From: Microbacterium karelineae
GTDB lineage: Bacteria > Actinomycetota > Actinomycetes > Actinomycetales > Microbacteriaceae
Reading direction: 5' to 3'
Assembly (NCBI RefSeq): GCF_009745985.1
Contig: NZ_WFIX01000190.1
Span: 248,001 to 312,000 of the forward strand
DNA length: 64,000 nt
Shown: piece by piece, positions 41,743 through 51,699 of the stretch
Numbering within the stretch: the first letter of the stretch is position 1
Layout: the number at the start of each line of letters is the position of its first letter
Translations under genes and position numbers: made by a program
The notes under the pieces: generated by a model
The model's database searches: none
What the model saw: only the letters and a program-made list of their open reading frames with translations
Told to the model about the DNA's origin: nothing

Positions 41743-43327
41743 GGATGACCTGCCAGATGTTGATTGCGGGGAGGGCGACGATCGCGTCGTCGCCGTCGAG
41801 TCGGACGTCGAGGTCGTGCAGGCGCGGCGTGCCGTCCGGATCGGCGACGCGTACGCGAGGGATGCGTCCCCGGACGTATCGGAACCGCAGCTCGCCTGCG
41901 CCGGGATCCGCCGGTTCGGAGCGTGGAGCGTCCCAGAGCGCGTCGCTCTGTCCTGCGAGATTGATGAGATGCACGACGAGGCCTTCCGCCGTGCGCGTGA
42001 CTCGACGCCACACGGCCCCGGGCGCGGCCGTCTCGCTGACCTCCGCCGCGCTGTATCGCACGTCGAGGTCGGCGTTGTGCTCTCCGACGAACGACGCCGT
42101 CACCTCTGCGATGCGCGGATCGAAGAGCAACGAGTCGTGTTCGACCGCGAAGTCGTACCAGCGCGCGAGCATCTCGATCGTCTCAGACGATGCCTCCCGA
42201 TTCCGCACGTAATACGGATCGACGAGGAGGCGCCCCTCCTCGCCGGCGAGGAGCTGTGTCGTCCCATGGGAGAACAGTGTCGCCATCGTGAATGCGGCGG
42301 ACAGGTCAGCGATATGCGCGGGCGCCCGGTCGTATACGTGCTGGTAGGCGGCGAGGACAACCGGACGATCGCCGGCCACGGATTTCGCGCGGGTCGCCAC
42401 AGCCGCCAACGCACCGAGCGTGTCGACAGGTTGCCACGGTTCGATGTACACGACGTCCTGCGGCGAACTCGCCGTGTCCCATGTCGGGAAGTCGTTCACA
42501 TTGTTGAAGACCAGGCGACTGTCGGGCAGCGCCTCGCGTACCGTCTCGACCATCTGGACGAACGAGTCCGCCACATCGACGCGAGTGCCGTCGGGGGTCG
42601 AGGCGAACTTCGGGTATCCGTACTGATCGAGGTGGAACCCGTCGAAGCCCACCGCCTCGGTCGCGTCGACGAGATCTCGGGTGAAGTGCTCGAGCCACGG
42701 CCGTGCCGCGGGGTCGATGATGAAGAGGAAATCGCCCAGCGCATACGGCTCCCCGTCAGGGCGAAGGAGCGCGTGCTGCCGCCAGGCGGGCCATTCCTCC
42801 GGCCCGACGGCATACACCGCCGCATAGCCGTATGACGAGGTCCCGCCCTCTCTGAGCGTGTCGACAAGCCTGCGCACCGTGGCGAGTACGATCGGCTGGC
42901 CGAGGGCGTCCTCATAATGTTCGCCCCCGCCGAGCAGGTCCGCGTGCCGGTAGGCCCAGTCGTAGAACTGGATGCCGTTGAGATGCAGTCGCCGTGCCAT
43001 GTCGCGGACAGCTTCGGCGTCCTTGTCGGGGGCATAACTTGCGACGAACCCGTAGCGCAGTCTCGAGCGGCTGTCGTCGAGCACTTGGACCGCGGTCCGC
43101 GCTGTCGTTCCGTCGACGTCGAGCTCGACACCATAGGAGCCGACCGGCAGGGTGCCGAGCGAGACGGTGCGGTCTTCATTCACCGGCACGACGGCGATAC
43201 GTTCCCCTAACCGCCAGAGCGTGAGTGTTCCCACCGGCGGCTTCGACCTTCGGATCTCCACCTCGACGGTGTGACCGGGTTCATAGACCGCCCGTGTGGG
43301 GAGAAGAGTGAGATCGGTCGAGTTCAT
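41729..43327 (-). CDS. Cytoplasmic GH66 dextranase-type enzyme
   Basis: This 532-residue enzyme is related to the secreted GH66 protein in the same operon but has no signal peptide, CBM35 or ricin-B domain. The N-terminal beta domain (about residues 5-85) leads to the barrel, with HLNGIQFYDWAYRHADLL, probable nucleophile Asp234 in GFDGFHLDQYG and acid/base Glu296 in VYIEPWQPV. Being intracellular, it probably opens or cuts imported isomalto- or cyclo-isomalto-oligosaccharides. Its ATG overlaps the permease stop by four bases. Length is close to a minimal GH66. Confidence 0.87.
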   Translation of the reverse strand: MNSTDLTLLPTRAVYEPGHTVEVEIRRSKPPVGTLTLWRLGERIAVVPVNEDRTVSLGTLPVGSYGVELDVDGTTARTAVQVLDDSRSRLRYGFVASYAPDKDAEAVRDMARRLHLNGIQFYDWAYRHADLLGGGEHYEDALGQPIVLATVRRLVDTLREGGTSSYGYAAVYAVGPEEWPAWRQHALLRPDGEPYALGDFLFIIDPAARPWLEHFTRDLVDATEAVGFDGFHLDQYGYPKFASTPDGTRVDVADSFVQMVETVREALPDSRLVFNNVNDFPTWDTASSPQDVVYIEPWQPVDTLGALAAVATRAKSVAGDRPVVLAAYQHVYDRAPAHIADLSAAFTMATLFSHGTTQLLAGEEGRLLVDPYYVRNREASSETIEMLARWYDFAVEHDSLLFDPRIAEVTASFVGEHNADLDVRYSAAEVSETAAPGAVWRRVTRTAEGLVVHLINLAGQSDALWDAPRSEPADPGAGELRFRYVRGRIPRVRVADPDGTPRLHDLDVRLDGDDAIVALPAINIWQVIHVAL

Positions 43328-44163
43328 CCTTTGACGGCTCCTGACGTGAGGCCCTGCACGAAGTGACGCTGGAAGACGAGGTAGACGACGATGACCGGGA
43401 CGATCGCGATGATCGACGCCGCGAAGACGAGTCCCCACTGCGTCGCGTTCTGCCCCTGGAAGAGTTGGATGGCGATCGGCAGGGTGCGGTTCTCCGGGCT
43501 GCTGATGATGGTCAGCGCCCACGCGAACTCATCCCAGCTCGCGAGGAACGTGAAGATGGTGGTCGTGGCCAACGCGGGCCGAGCGAGCGGAAGCGCGAGG
43601 CGCCAGTACCGGGTCCAGGCGTTCGCGCCGTCCACCTGCATCGCCTGATCCAGTTCGAACGGGATGGCGGCGAAGAACCCCCTCAACAGGAAGGTGTTGA
43701 GCGCCAACGAGCCGGCGACGTAGAACACGATGAGGCCGACGAGCGAATCGAGCAGCGCGAGCTGCTTCGCCAGAATGAACTGCGGGATGATCATCATCAT
43801 CGCCGGAACCATGAGCCCGAGCAGCAGCACCCGGAAGATCGTCTCCCTGCCGGGGAAGTCGAATCGGGCGAACGCGTACGCCATCATCGAGCTGATCAGC
43901 ACCGAGATCGCGGTTGACACCACGGCGACGACGACGGAGTTCACCGCGTACAGGGCGAAGTCCTGCGTGGTCCACGCCTGCACATAGTTGTCCAGGGTGA
44001 CGGGATCGGGTATGAACTGCGGCGGCGTGGCCAGTACGAACGCCTGGGGCTTGAGCGAGGTCGACAGCATGTACGCGAACGGCGTCGTCATGATCGCCGC
44101 CCCGACCACGAGCGCAGCCAGCCTCAGGGCGACGAGCGAGCGCCTCCTGGCCTTCGGCATCAT
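43324..44163 (-). CDS. Carbohydrate ABC importer permease (MalG type)
   Basis: This 279-residue protein has six helices and the EAA-loop region DQAMQVDGANAWTRYWRLALPLARP, which docks to the ATPase. NSVVVAVVSTAISVLISSMMAYAFARF is the typical MalG-type start of the core. It overlaps the genes on both sides by four bases and forms the importer with the next permease and the binding protein. Confidence 0.93.
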   Translation of the reverse strand: MMPKARRRSLVALRLAALVVGAAIMTTPFAYMLSTSLKPQAFVLATPPQFIPDPVTLDNYVQAWTTQDFALYAVNSVVVAVVSTAISVLISSMMAYAFARFDFPGRETIFRVLLLGLMVPAMMMIIPQFILAKQLALLDSLVGLIVFYVAGSLALNTFLLRGFFAAIPFELDQAMQVDGANAWTRYWRLALPLARPALATTTIFTFLASWDEFAWALTIISSPENRTLPIAIQLFQGQNATQWGLVFAASIIAIVPVIVVYLVFQRHFVQGLTSGAVKG

Positions 44164-45116
44164 CGCGCTTCACCGTCCTGGCCGCGGAACACGCGGAGCT
44201 GGATCGCGGACGCGATGAACACGATGATCGTCAGGATGACCGCAAGCGCAGCCCCGTAGCCGAAGTCGAGCTCCGAGAAGGCCTGTCGGTACATGAAGGT
44301 CAAGAGCACCTCCGTCTGACCGCCGGGCCCGCCGGCGGTCATGAGGAGTACGGACGTGAAGACGTTGAATCCACCGATGACGAGCATGACCGTGACGAAG
44401 ATCGTCGCGGGCCAGATCGCCGGCAACGTGACGACGCGGAACCGCTGGGCCCAGCCGGCGCCGTCGACGATCGCGGCCTCCTCGAGTGACTTCGGGACGC
44501 CCTGCAGCGCCGCGAGGAAGATCATCATCGACCATCCGATGCCCTTCCACACACCCAGCGCGCAGATGGCGACCAGCGCCGTCCACCGTTCGGACAGCCA
44601 CGAGGTATCACCCGCCGTGACTCGGAGGATGTCTCCGAGCGCGAAGTTGATGAGTCCCTCATCTGCGAACAGGTATTTGAACAGCAACGAGACGACGACC
44701 CAGCTCGTGACGACAGGGAGGTAGAACAGCACCCGGAACAGCGGCTGCGCCGGTGCCTTCGAACGCAGGAGGAGCGCGATGGCGAGGCCGAGCACGATCT
44801 GCGGCGGAACCGTGAACAGCATGTACACACCGCTGTTGGCGAGACTCAGCCAGAAACGGTCGTCGGCGATGGCCCGGGCGTAGTTGTCCAGCCCGAGGAA
44901 TTCACTCGCGGCGCCCTGCAGGACGTTCCAGTCATAGAGACTCATCTGCAGCGCCTGCACGATTGGATACAGGATGCACACGCCGAACAGCACGACGCCC
45001 GGCGCCAGGAACAGGTACGGAGTCGCCGACCGCCGACCTCGGCGCCGTGTCCTCGGCGCGCGCACGCCCGGCGGGGCGACCTCAGTCACCACGGGCCGCC
45101 CCTCCAGGACCGTCAT
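44160..45116 (-). CDS. Carbohydrate ABC importer permease (MalF type)
   Basis: This 318-residue protein has an Arg-rich cytosolic N-terminus (APRTRRRGRRSATPYLF), six helices and the EAA region LEEAAIVDGAGWAQRFRVVTLPAIWP. Its ATG overlaps the binding-protein stop by one base. No ATP-binding gene is present in the operon, so a shared MsiK-type ATPase encoded elsewhere is probably used. Confidence 0.93.
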   Translation of the reverse strand: MTVLEGRPVVTEVAPPGVRAPRTRRRGRRSATPYLFLAPGVVLFGVCILYPIVQALQMSLYDWNVLQGAASEFLGLDNYARAIADDRFWLSLANSGVYMLFTVPPQIVLGLAIALLLRSKAPAQPLFRVLFYLPVVTSWVVVSLLFKYLFADEGLINFALGDILRVTAGDTSWLSERWTALVAICALGVWKGIGWSMMIFLAALQGVPKSLEEAAIVDGAGWAQRFRVVTLPAIWPATIFVTVMLVIGGFNVFTSVLLMTAGGPGGQTEVLLTFMYRQAFSELDFGYGAALAVILTIIVFIASAIQLRVFRGQDGEAR

Positions 45117-46387
45117 CAGTCGTTCTCAGCGAGGAGGGTGTCGATCTGCGCGGCGGCCGCCGCGAGCGCGTCCGCCACCGAGACGTCGCCTTCGAAAGCA
45201 GGGACGAGCTCAGCGGAGAGGATCGTGTCGACTTCGCCCGCCTGCGGGATCGGGAGACGTGCGCGAGCCGCCTCGAGCTGGTCGGAGAACGTTGCATAGT
45301 ACGGGGCGATCTCCGCCTGCGCATCAGCGAACTCGGGCTTGACGGTCATCTGACCCGCCTTCGCCATTCCCAGCTGGTACTGCTCGGACTGGGTGAACTC
45401 TACGAACGCGTACGCGGCATCTCCAGATGAAGCACCTTCTGTGACCACGATGCTCTCGCCGCCCACGACGCTGATGGATCCGCCGTCGCCTGCAGGAACG
45501 GGCGCGTAGATCGGATCGAAGTCCGGATACTGCCCGGCCCAGATGTCCTGCATCCACGGACCGTCGAGGATTGCGGCGTACTGCCCGCCCGGCAGACCGT
45601 CGCTCGTCGACGTCGCGCCGGCGTTGCCGGTGATGAGATTCGGGATGCTCCCCGCCTGGTACAGGTCGACGAGGAGCTGAACGCCGGCGATGCTCTCTTC
45701 ACTGTCGAGGTGGCCGGTCGCGGTGGTGAGTTCAGCGTCGGCGACATCCCCGCCCGCGGACCAGATCCACGGCATGACGTTCCAGGCGCTGAGCCCGCTG
45801 TCGGCGAAGGCCGCGATGCCGGTGCCATCGAGGGCGTCCGCGAACGCGCGGATGTCTTGGAAGGTCGCCGGCGGAGTGTCTGTCCCCGCGGCGTCGAGCG
45901 CCTCCTGGCTGGTGACGAGCACGCGGGTGTTCGTGTTGAGCGGGAGTCCGTAGTAATGGCCGTTCCAGGATGTGGTCTGGAGCGTCCCTGGATACACGGC
46001 CTCGGACAGCTGGTCGAATCCGGGCATGGCGCCATCAAGCCGTCGGAAGACGCCCAGCTCAGCGAACTGGGCGACCCAACCGATATCCGAACGGACGAGG
46101 TCCGGCAGCTCACCGCCGGCGGCGCTCGTCGTGAGCTTCTGCTTGAGCCCGTCGTACGGCATGTCGACGTAGTCCACCTCGATGCCGGGATGCGCCTCCT
46201 CGAACGCGGGAATGAGCTCATCCTCGAGAACCTGCGTCTGGGCGCTGTTCCCGCCGTTGCCGTACGTTCCCCAGTACGTCAGGGTGACGGTCCCGGTCGT
46301 CGAGTCCGTGCCGCCGGTGCATCCGGTGAGGACGAGCCCGCTCGCTGTGGCCAAGGCGGCGGCAGCCGCCCAACGCATGTGCTTCAT
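45116..46387 (-). CDS. Carbohydrate ABC importer substrate-binding lipoprotein
   Basis: This 423-residue family 1 solute-binding protein has a lipoprotein signal ending VLTGC (Cys at residue 23) and a mature region beginning VTLTYWGTYGN. SWNGHYYGLPLNTNTRVL and GPWMQDIWAG are in the binding cleft region. AGGAGT precedes the ATG at 46387, which is preferred to an upstream GTG. By context it should bind isomalto-oligosaccharides, perhaps cyclic ones. It is first in the operon, behind a promoter that overlaps a palindrome. Confidence 0.93.
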   Translation of the reverse strand: MKHMRWAAAAALATASGLVLTGCTGGTDSTTGTVTLTYWGTYGNGGNSAQTQVLEDELIPAFEEAHPGIEVDYVDMPYDGLKQKLTTSAAGGELPDLVRSDIGWVAQFAELGVFRRLDGAMPGFDQLSEAVYPGTLQTTSWNGHYYGLPLNTNTRVLVTSQEALDAAGTDTPPATFQDIRAFADALDGTGIAAFADSGLSAWNVMPWIWSAGGDVADAELTTATGHLDSEESIAGVQLLVDLYQAGSIPNLITGNAGATSTSDGLPGGQYAAILDGPWMQDIWAGQYPDFDPIYAPVPAGDGGSISVVGGESIVVTEGASSGDAAYAFVEFTQSEQYQLGMAKAGQMTVKPEFADAQAEIAPYYATFSDQLEAARARLPIPQAGEVDTILSAELVPAFEGDVSVADALAAAAAQIDTLLAEND

Positions 46388-46430
46388 TGCAGTGACTCCT
46401 GGATCGAGTGCGATCACCCGTTGACCGCAG

Positions 46431-46463
46431 AGTTATTTCATCTGATGAAGTAACTACTGTCAA
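46431..46463 (-). promoter_or_regulatory. Glucan operon promoter with overlapping ROK operator
   Basis: On the minus strand, TTGACA (46458-46463), a 17-bp spacer and TGAAAT (46435-46440) form a promoter. A 25-bp near-palindrome AGTTATTTCATC-T-GATGAAGTAACT (46431-46455, one mismatch between arms) covers the spacer and -10, so a bound repressor would block it. The adjacent ROK regulator is the likely binder. Confidence 0.7.
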
Positions 46464-46525
46464 CCCCGTCTTATAGAGTCGTGATTCCGACGCATTAGTT
46501 CACACGTCGAACTTAAGGGGGCACG

Positions 46526-47665
46526 ATGGCGTGGCAACCGACCGACGATCTCGCGCAGGCCGTGGCACTGGAAGTGCTCCTGCACGGGCCGCTGAGCCGA
46601 TCGGACCTTGCGCGACGCCTCAGCCTGGCTCCGGCCACGCTCACGCGCATCAGCACAGATCTCATCCGCTCAGGCCTCCTCGTCGAATCACCGCATCTCG
46701 CCGAGCGCCGGACGGGACGCCCGTCGATCCCGCTCGACGTCATGCCGGAAGCCCACCACTTCGTCGGCGTGAAGCTCGCAGGCGACCGGATCATGGCCGT
46801 CCTCACAAACCTCCGCGCGGATGTGCTCGACCATCGCGAGGCGCTCCTCGAATCTCACGCGCCCGAATACGTCGCCACTCGGATCGCGGACCTCGCCACG
46901 CAGATCGGCGGCGGACTGCGGATCGCGGCCGTCGGCATCGGTCTCGGCGGTGTCGTCGACGGCCGCGGCTCTGTCAGCAGCGCGCCGTTCCTCGACTGGC
47001 ACGAGGTGCCGCTCGCCTCGCTCGTGAGGGCCCGGGTCTCCTGCCCCGTCTTCGCGGCCAACGACCTCGCGGCCTTCACCGAGGCGCAGCACTGGTTCGG
47101 ACTCGGATCCGGACACGACAACTTCGCGGTCATCACGCTCGGCGTCGGCGTGGGCTTCGGCAGCATCGCCAATGGCCGACTTCTCGCCGGGCCCGACGCC
47201 GGCGTCGGGCTGGTCGGCCATTGGCCGCTGGATCCGTTCGGCCCTCGTTGCCGACGCGGGCACCGCGGCTGCGCCGACGCGATGCTGACCATTCCGGCGA
47301 TCGAGAAGGACCTCTCCGCCGCGCTCGGACATCCCGTGCGATGGGACGAGGCGCTGGGCCTGGTCCACTCAGACGACCCCGCCGCCCGTCAGATCTTCAC
47401 GGCCTCGGGCCGCGCGCTCGGAAGGCTCATCGCCGCGGTCGCGAATCTCACGGCTCCCGAACTCGTGATCATCGGCGGCGAGGGGGTCGCCCTCGCCGCC
47501 TCGACTGAGGAGGCCATTCTTGACGGGGTCCTCGAGAACCGCGATCCCCGTGCCGACCCCGTGCGCATCGAACTCGCGAGCGGCGAGAACACGTCGTGGT
47601 GCCAGGGCGCAGCTGTCGTCGCCATCCAGGGCTACGTGCACGGCCGACTGGACGCCGACACCTGA
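46526..47665 (+). CDS. ROK family transcriptional repressor
   Basis: This 379-residue protein has an N-terminal winged helix (about residues 8-65, GPLSRSDLARRLSLAPATLTRI). A ROK sugar-binding domain follows with GVKLAGDRIMAV, IGLGGVVDG, VITLGVGVGFGSI and the partly kept zinc motif CRRGHRGCAD. AAGGGGG precedes the ATG. It is divergent from the binding-protein gene and very probably represses the alpha-glucan operon until glucose or an oligosaccharide binds. Confidence 0.93.
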   Translation: MAWQPTDDLAQAVALEVLLHGPLSRSDLARRLSLAPATLTRISTDLIRSGLLVESPHLAERRTGRPSIPLDVMPEAHHFVGVKLAGDRIMAVLTNLRADVLDHREALLESHAPEYVATRIADLATQIGGGLRIAAVGIGLGGVVDGRGSVSSAPFLDWHEVPLASLVRARVSCPVFAANDLAAFTEAQHWFGLGSGHDNFAVITLGVGVGFGSIANGRLLAGPDAGVGLVGHWPLDPFGPRCRRGHRGCADAMLTIPAIEKDLSAALGHPVRWDEALGLVHSDDPAARQIFTASGRALGRLIAAVANLTAPELVIIGGEGVALAASTEEAILDGVLENRDPRADPVRIELASGENTSWCQGAAVVAIQGYVHGRLDADT

Positions 47666-47717
47666 CCGCCGCGGCAGTGCGCCCGTCCCGATCCGCAGCC
47701 TCCGCTCTGAGAACCAG

Positions 47718-47773
47718 CAAGTCTCCGTCGAGTCCGCAGCTGATTGCAGCGGAATCGACGGAGACCTGTTGAC
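47718..47773. repeat. Dispersed 56-bp hairpin element, copy 3
   Basis: This is nearly identical to 37343-37398 (three differences), with stem arms 47721-47737 and 47749-47765. It lies between the converging ROK repressor and clpB genes, at the right edge of the carbohydrate cassette. Confidence 0.8.
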
Positions 47774-47782
47774 CTGCGGGCT

Positions 47783-49921
<2,139 letters not shown>

Positions 49922-49943
49922 GGTTCCTCCCCCGTCGTGCAAA

Positions 49944-49964
49944 CATGAGTCAATGCGACTCAAG
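49944..49964 (-). promoter_or_regulatory. HAIR (HspR-associated inverted repeat) operator
   Basis: On the minus strand CTTGAGT-CGCATTG-ACTCATG matches the HAIR consensus CTTGAGT-N7-ACTCAAG with one change. It lies in the clpB promoter region. HspR represses clpB and dnaK in actinobacteria through this site; no hspR gene is in the window. Confidence 0.85.
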
Positions 49965-50000
49965 TTTAGCACCTCCTCGGCCCGGCGTAGTGTGAGTCCC

Positions 50001-50390
50001 ATGACGACACCCGCCGCGCCGAACCCCTACGACTCCGCCTATGGGCGAGCGGTCGCGGGCGCACCTCGAGGGTCCGAACAGGCGGGCCTCGCCCTCGCAG
50101 CGCTGATCCTGGCGGCGATCGCCGCCCTCGGGTCGCTCGTCGGGTCGCTCGTCGTCCTCGCGATCATGGCCTCCTCCGGCGCCTCGTTCGGTGCGGCGGG
50201 GGCGTTCGGCGGCGCCACCGCGATCCTCTTCGGACTCGTCGCGGTCGCCGCTCTCATCCTCGGCATCCTCGCCGCGCGCGGATCCCGCCCCGTCATGGCC
50301 GGCATCGCGATCGGCATCGCCGCCGCGCACCTCCTGTCGGCGCTGTACGGCATCCTCGCGCCCCTGCTGTCAGCGGTTCTATACCGCTGA
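50001..50390 (+). CDS. Small DUF4190-like membrane protein
   Basis: This 129-residue protein has a Pro/Ala-rich polar N-terminus (about 25 residues) and three to four hydrophobic helices: [41 protein letters not shown] and the C-terminal [13 protein letters not shown]. The [12 protein letters not shown] loop resembles DUF4190-type proteins. TAGTGT lies seven bases before the ATG, suggesting a leaderless message. It is divergent from clpB. The role is unknown. Confidence 0.8.
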   Translation: MTTPAAPNPYDSAYGRAVAGAPRGSEQAGLALAALILAAIAALGSLVGSLVVLAIMASSGASFGAAGAFGGATAILFGLVAVAALILGILAARGSRPVMAGIAIGIAAAHLLSALYGILAPLLSAVLYR

Positions 50391-50397
50391 CGCGGCC

Positions 50398-51381
50398 TCA
50401 GGCGGCCGGTGCGACGTCGTTCTGCGTCGCGGGAAGGCAGCGGAAGCGGTCGCGATAGGCGCTCGGGGTGATCCCGAGGATGCGCGTGAAGTTCTGACGC
50501 AGAACCGCGGCGGATCCGAACCCGCAGTCGTCCGCGATCCGGTCGATGCCGAAGTCGGTGCGCTCGAGCAGCCGCTGTGCATGCAGCACGCGCTGCCGCG
50601 CGAGCCACGCGGCGGGCGTCGCGCCCAGATCGGCCTTGAAGCGCCGCGCGAAGGTACGCGGCGACATGTGCGACCGCGCCGCCATGTCCTCCACCGTCAG
50701 CTCGAGGTGCAGGTTGTCCAGCGCCCAATCGGCGACGGGGGCGAGCGACGTGCTCACATACTCGGGCAGCGGACGGTCGATGAACTGCGCCTGCCCTCCG
50801 TCGCGCTGCGGGGGGACGACCATGCGTCGCGCGATCACGTTCGTCAGATCGGCGCCGATCTCCTGCCGCAGCAGGTGCAGGCAGGCATCGATCCCCGCCG
50901 CGGTCCCCGCGCTCGTGATGATGCGGTCGTCCTGCACATAGAGGACATCGGGATTCACGTCGATCGTCGGGTGACGCCGCGCCATCTCGTCGGTGTACAT
51001 CCAATGCGTCGTCGCACGACGCCCGTCGAGGACACCCGCATTCGCGAGCGTGAACGCCCCGCTGCACACGCTGAGCACCCACGCCCCGCGGTCGACGGCG
51101 CGGCGGATCACGTCGAGGATGCGCGGATCCTGCTCGTCCCAGTACTCATGCGGTGTCGCCGCGACGATCACGAGGTCGGCCTCGTCGGCGAATCCGAGGC
51201 CCTCCTCCACGAGGAGCGAGAAGCCGAGCTTGCTGCGGATCTCGCCCGGTTCGGCAGCGACCACACGGAAGTCGAAGTTCGGGACGCCCTGCGCTGAGCG
51301 GTCGAGGCCGAACGCCTCGCATGCGACACCGAACTCGAATGGGGCGAAGCCCTCCTGGACGATGCAGGCGACGGTCTTCAT
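50398..51381 (-). CDS. GlxA-type AraC family regulator with DJ-1/PfpI domain
   Basis: This 327-residue protein joins an N-terminal DJ-1/PfpI-like domain (about residues 1-180, with SVCSGAFTLANAGVLDGRRATTHW holding the elbow Cys) to a C-terminal AraC helix-turn-helix pair (about 215-315, MAARSHMSPRTFARRFKADLGATPAAWL). Such regulators often control amino-acid or betaine catabolism. GAGG lies before the ATG at 51381. No clear target operon is adjacent. Confidence 0.93.
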   Translation of the reverse strand: MKTVACIVQEGFAPFEFGVACEAFGLDRSAQGVPNFDFRVVAAEPGEIRSKLGFSLLVEEGLGFADEADLVIVAATPHEYWDEQDPRILDVIRRAVDRGAWVLSVCSGAFTLANAGVLDGRRATTHWMYTDEMARRHPTIDVNPDVLYVQDDRIITSAGTAAGIDACLHLLRQEIGADLTNVIARRMVVPPQRDGGQAQFIDRPLPEYVSTSLAPVADWALDNLHLELTVEDMAARSHMSPRTFARRFKADLGATPAAWLARQRVLHAQRLLERTDFGIDRIADDCGFGSAAVLRQNFTRILGITPSAYRDRFRCLPATQNDVAPAA

Positions 51382-51466
51382 ACAGCACCTCTGTTGGCAG
51401 GATTCTGATGATGCATGACCACTCTGCCACTCGCGACAGGATCTGCGCAACCGTAGCGTTCCTGCC

Positions 51467-51592
51467 ATGATCCTCGCCATCGCATTCCTCGTCCTCGCGC
51501 TCATCGGCATCGGCGCGACCGCCTTCGCCCTCCCCCGGGACGGCTACGGGCTCCCCCGCCACGGCATCGACGACTGGGTTCACCGACCTTGA
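51467..51592 (+). CDS. 41-residue membrane microprotein A
   Basis: The frame encodes one hydrophobic helix (MILAIAFLVLALIGIGATAFA) and the polar tail LPRDGYGLPRHGIDDWVHRP. TAGCGT lies exactly seven bases before the ATG, the same leaderless arrangement used by many genes in the window, which supports real expression. Its stop overlaps a second microprotein start (TTGA). The tails of the two resemble each other. The function is unknown. Confidence 0.65.
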   Translation: MILAIAFLVLALIGIGATAFALPRDGYGLPRHGIDDWVHRP

Positions 51593-51699
51593 CCACTCTC
51601 CTCGCGATACGCGCCCTCATCGGGCTCGCCGCGCTCGGCGCCGCCCTCCCCGGCGGCGACCGCGGGTTCCCGGTGCACCGCGACGACGTCAACCGCTGA
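51589..51699 (+). CDS. 36-residue microprotein B
   Basis: The frame starts with TTG overlapping the microprotein A stop (TTGA) and ends eleven bases inside the converging ATPase gene. A short hydrophobic part (LIGLAALGAALPGG) leads to DRGFPVHRDDVNR, which parallels DGYGLPRHGIDD in microprotein A. Coupling and tail similarity suggest a duplicated pair. Confidence 0.5.
   Translation: MTTLLAIRALIGLAALGAALPGGDRGFPVHRDDVNR

Larger units (their letters stand above)
37399..47717. other. 10.3-kb alpha-1,6-glucan utilisation cassette
   Basis: Seven genes for dextran/isomalto-oligosaccharide use lie between two near-identical hairpin elements. GGATCC occurs about four times here, compared with 20 times in the first 10 kb of the window. 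Codon use includes more T/A-ending codons than in the neighbours. Boundaries, composition and functional unity suggest acquisition or exchange as a unit. Confidence 0.65.
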
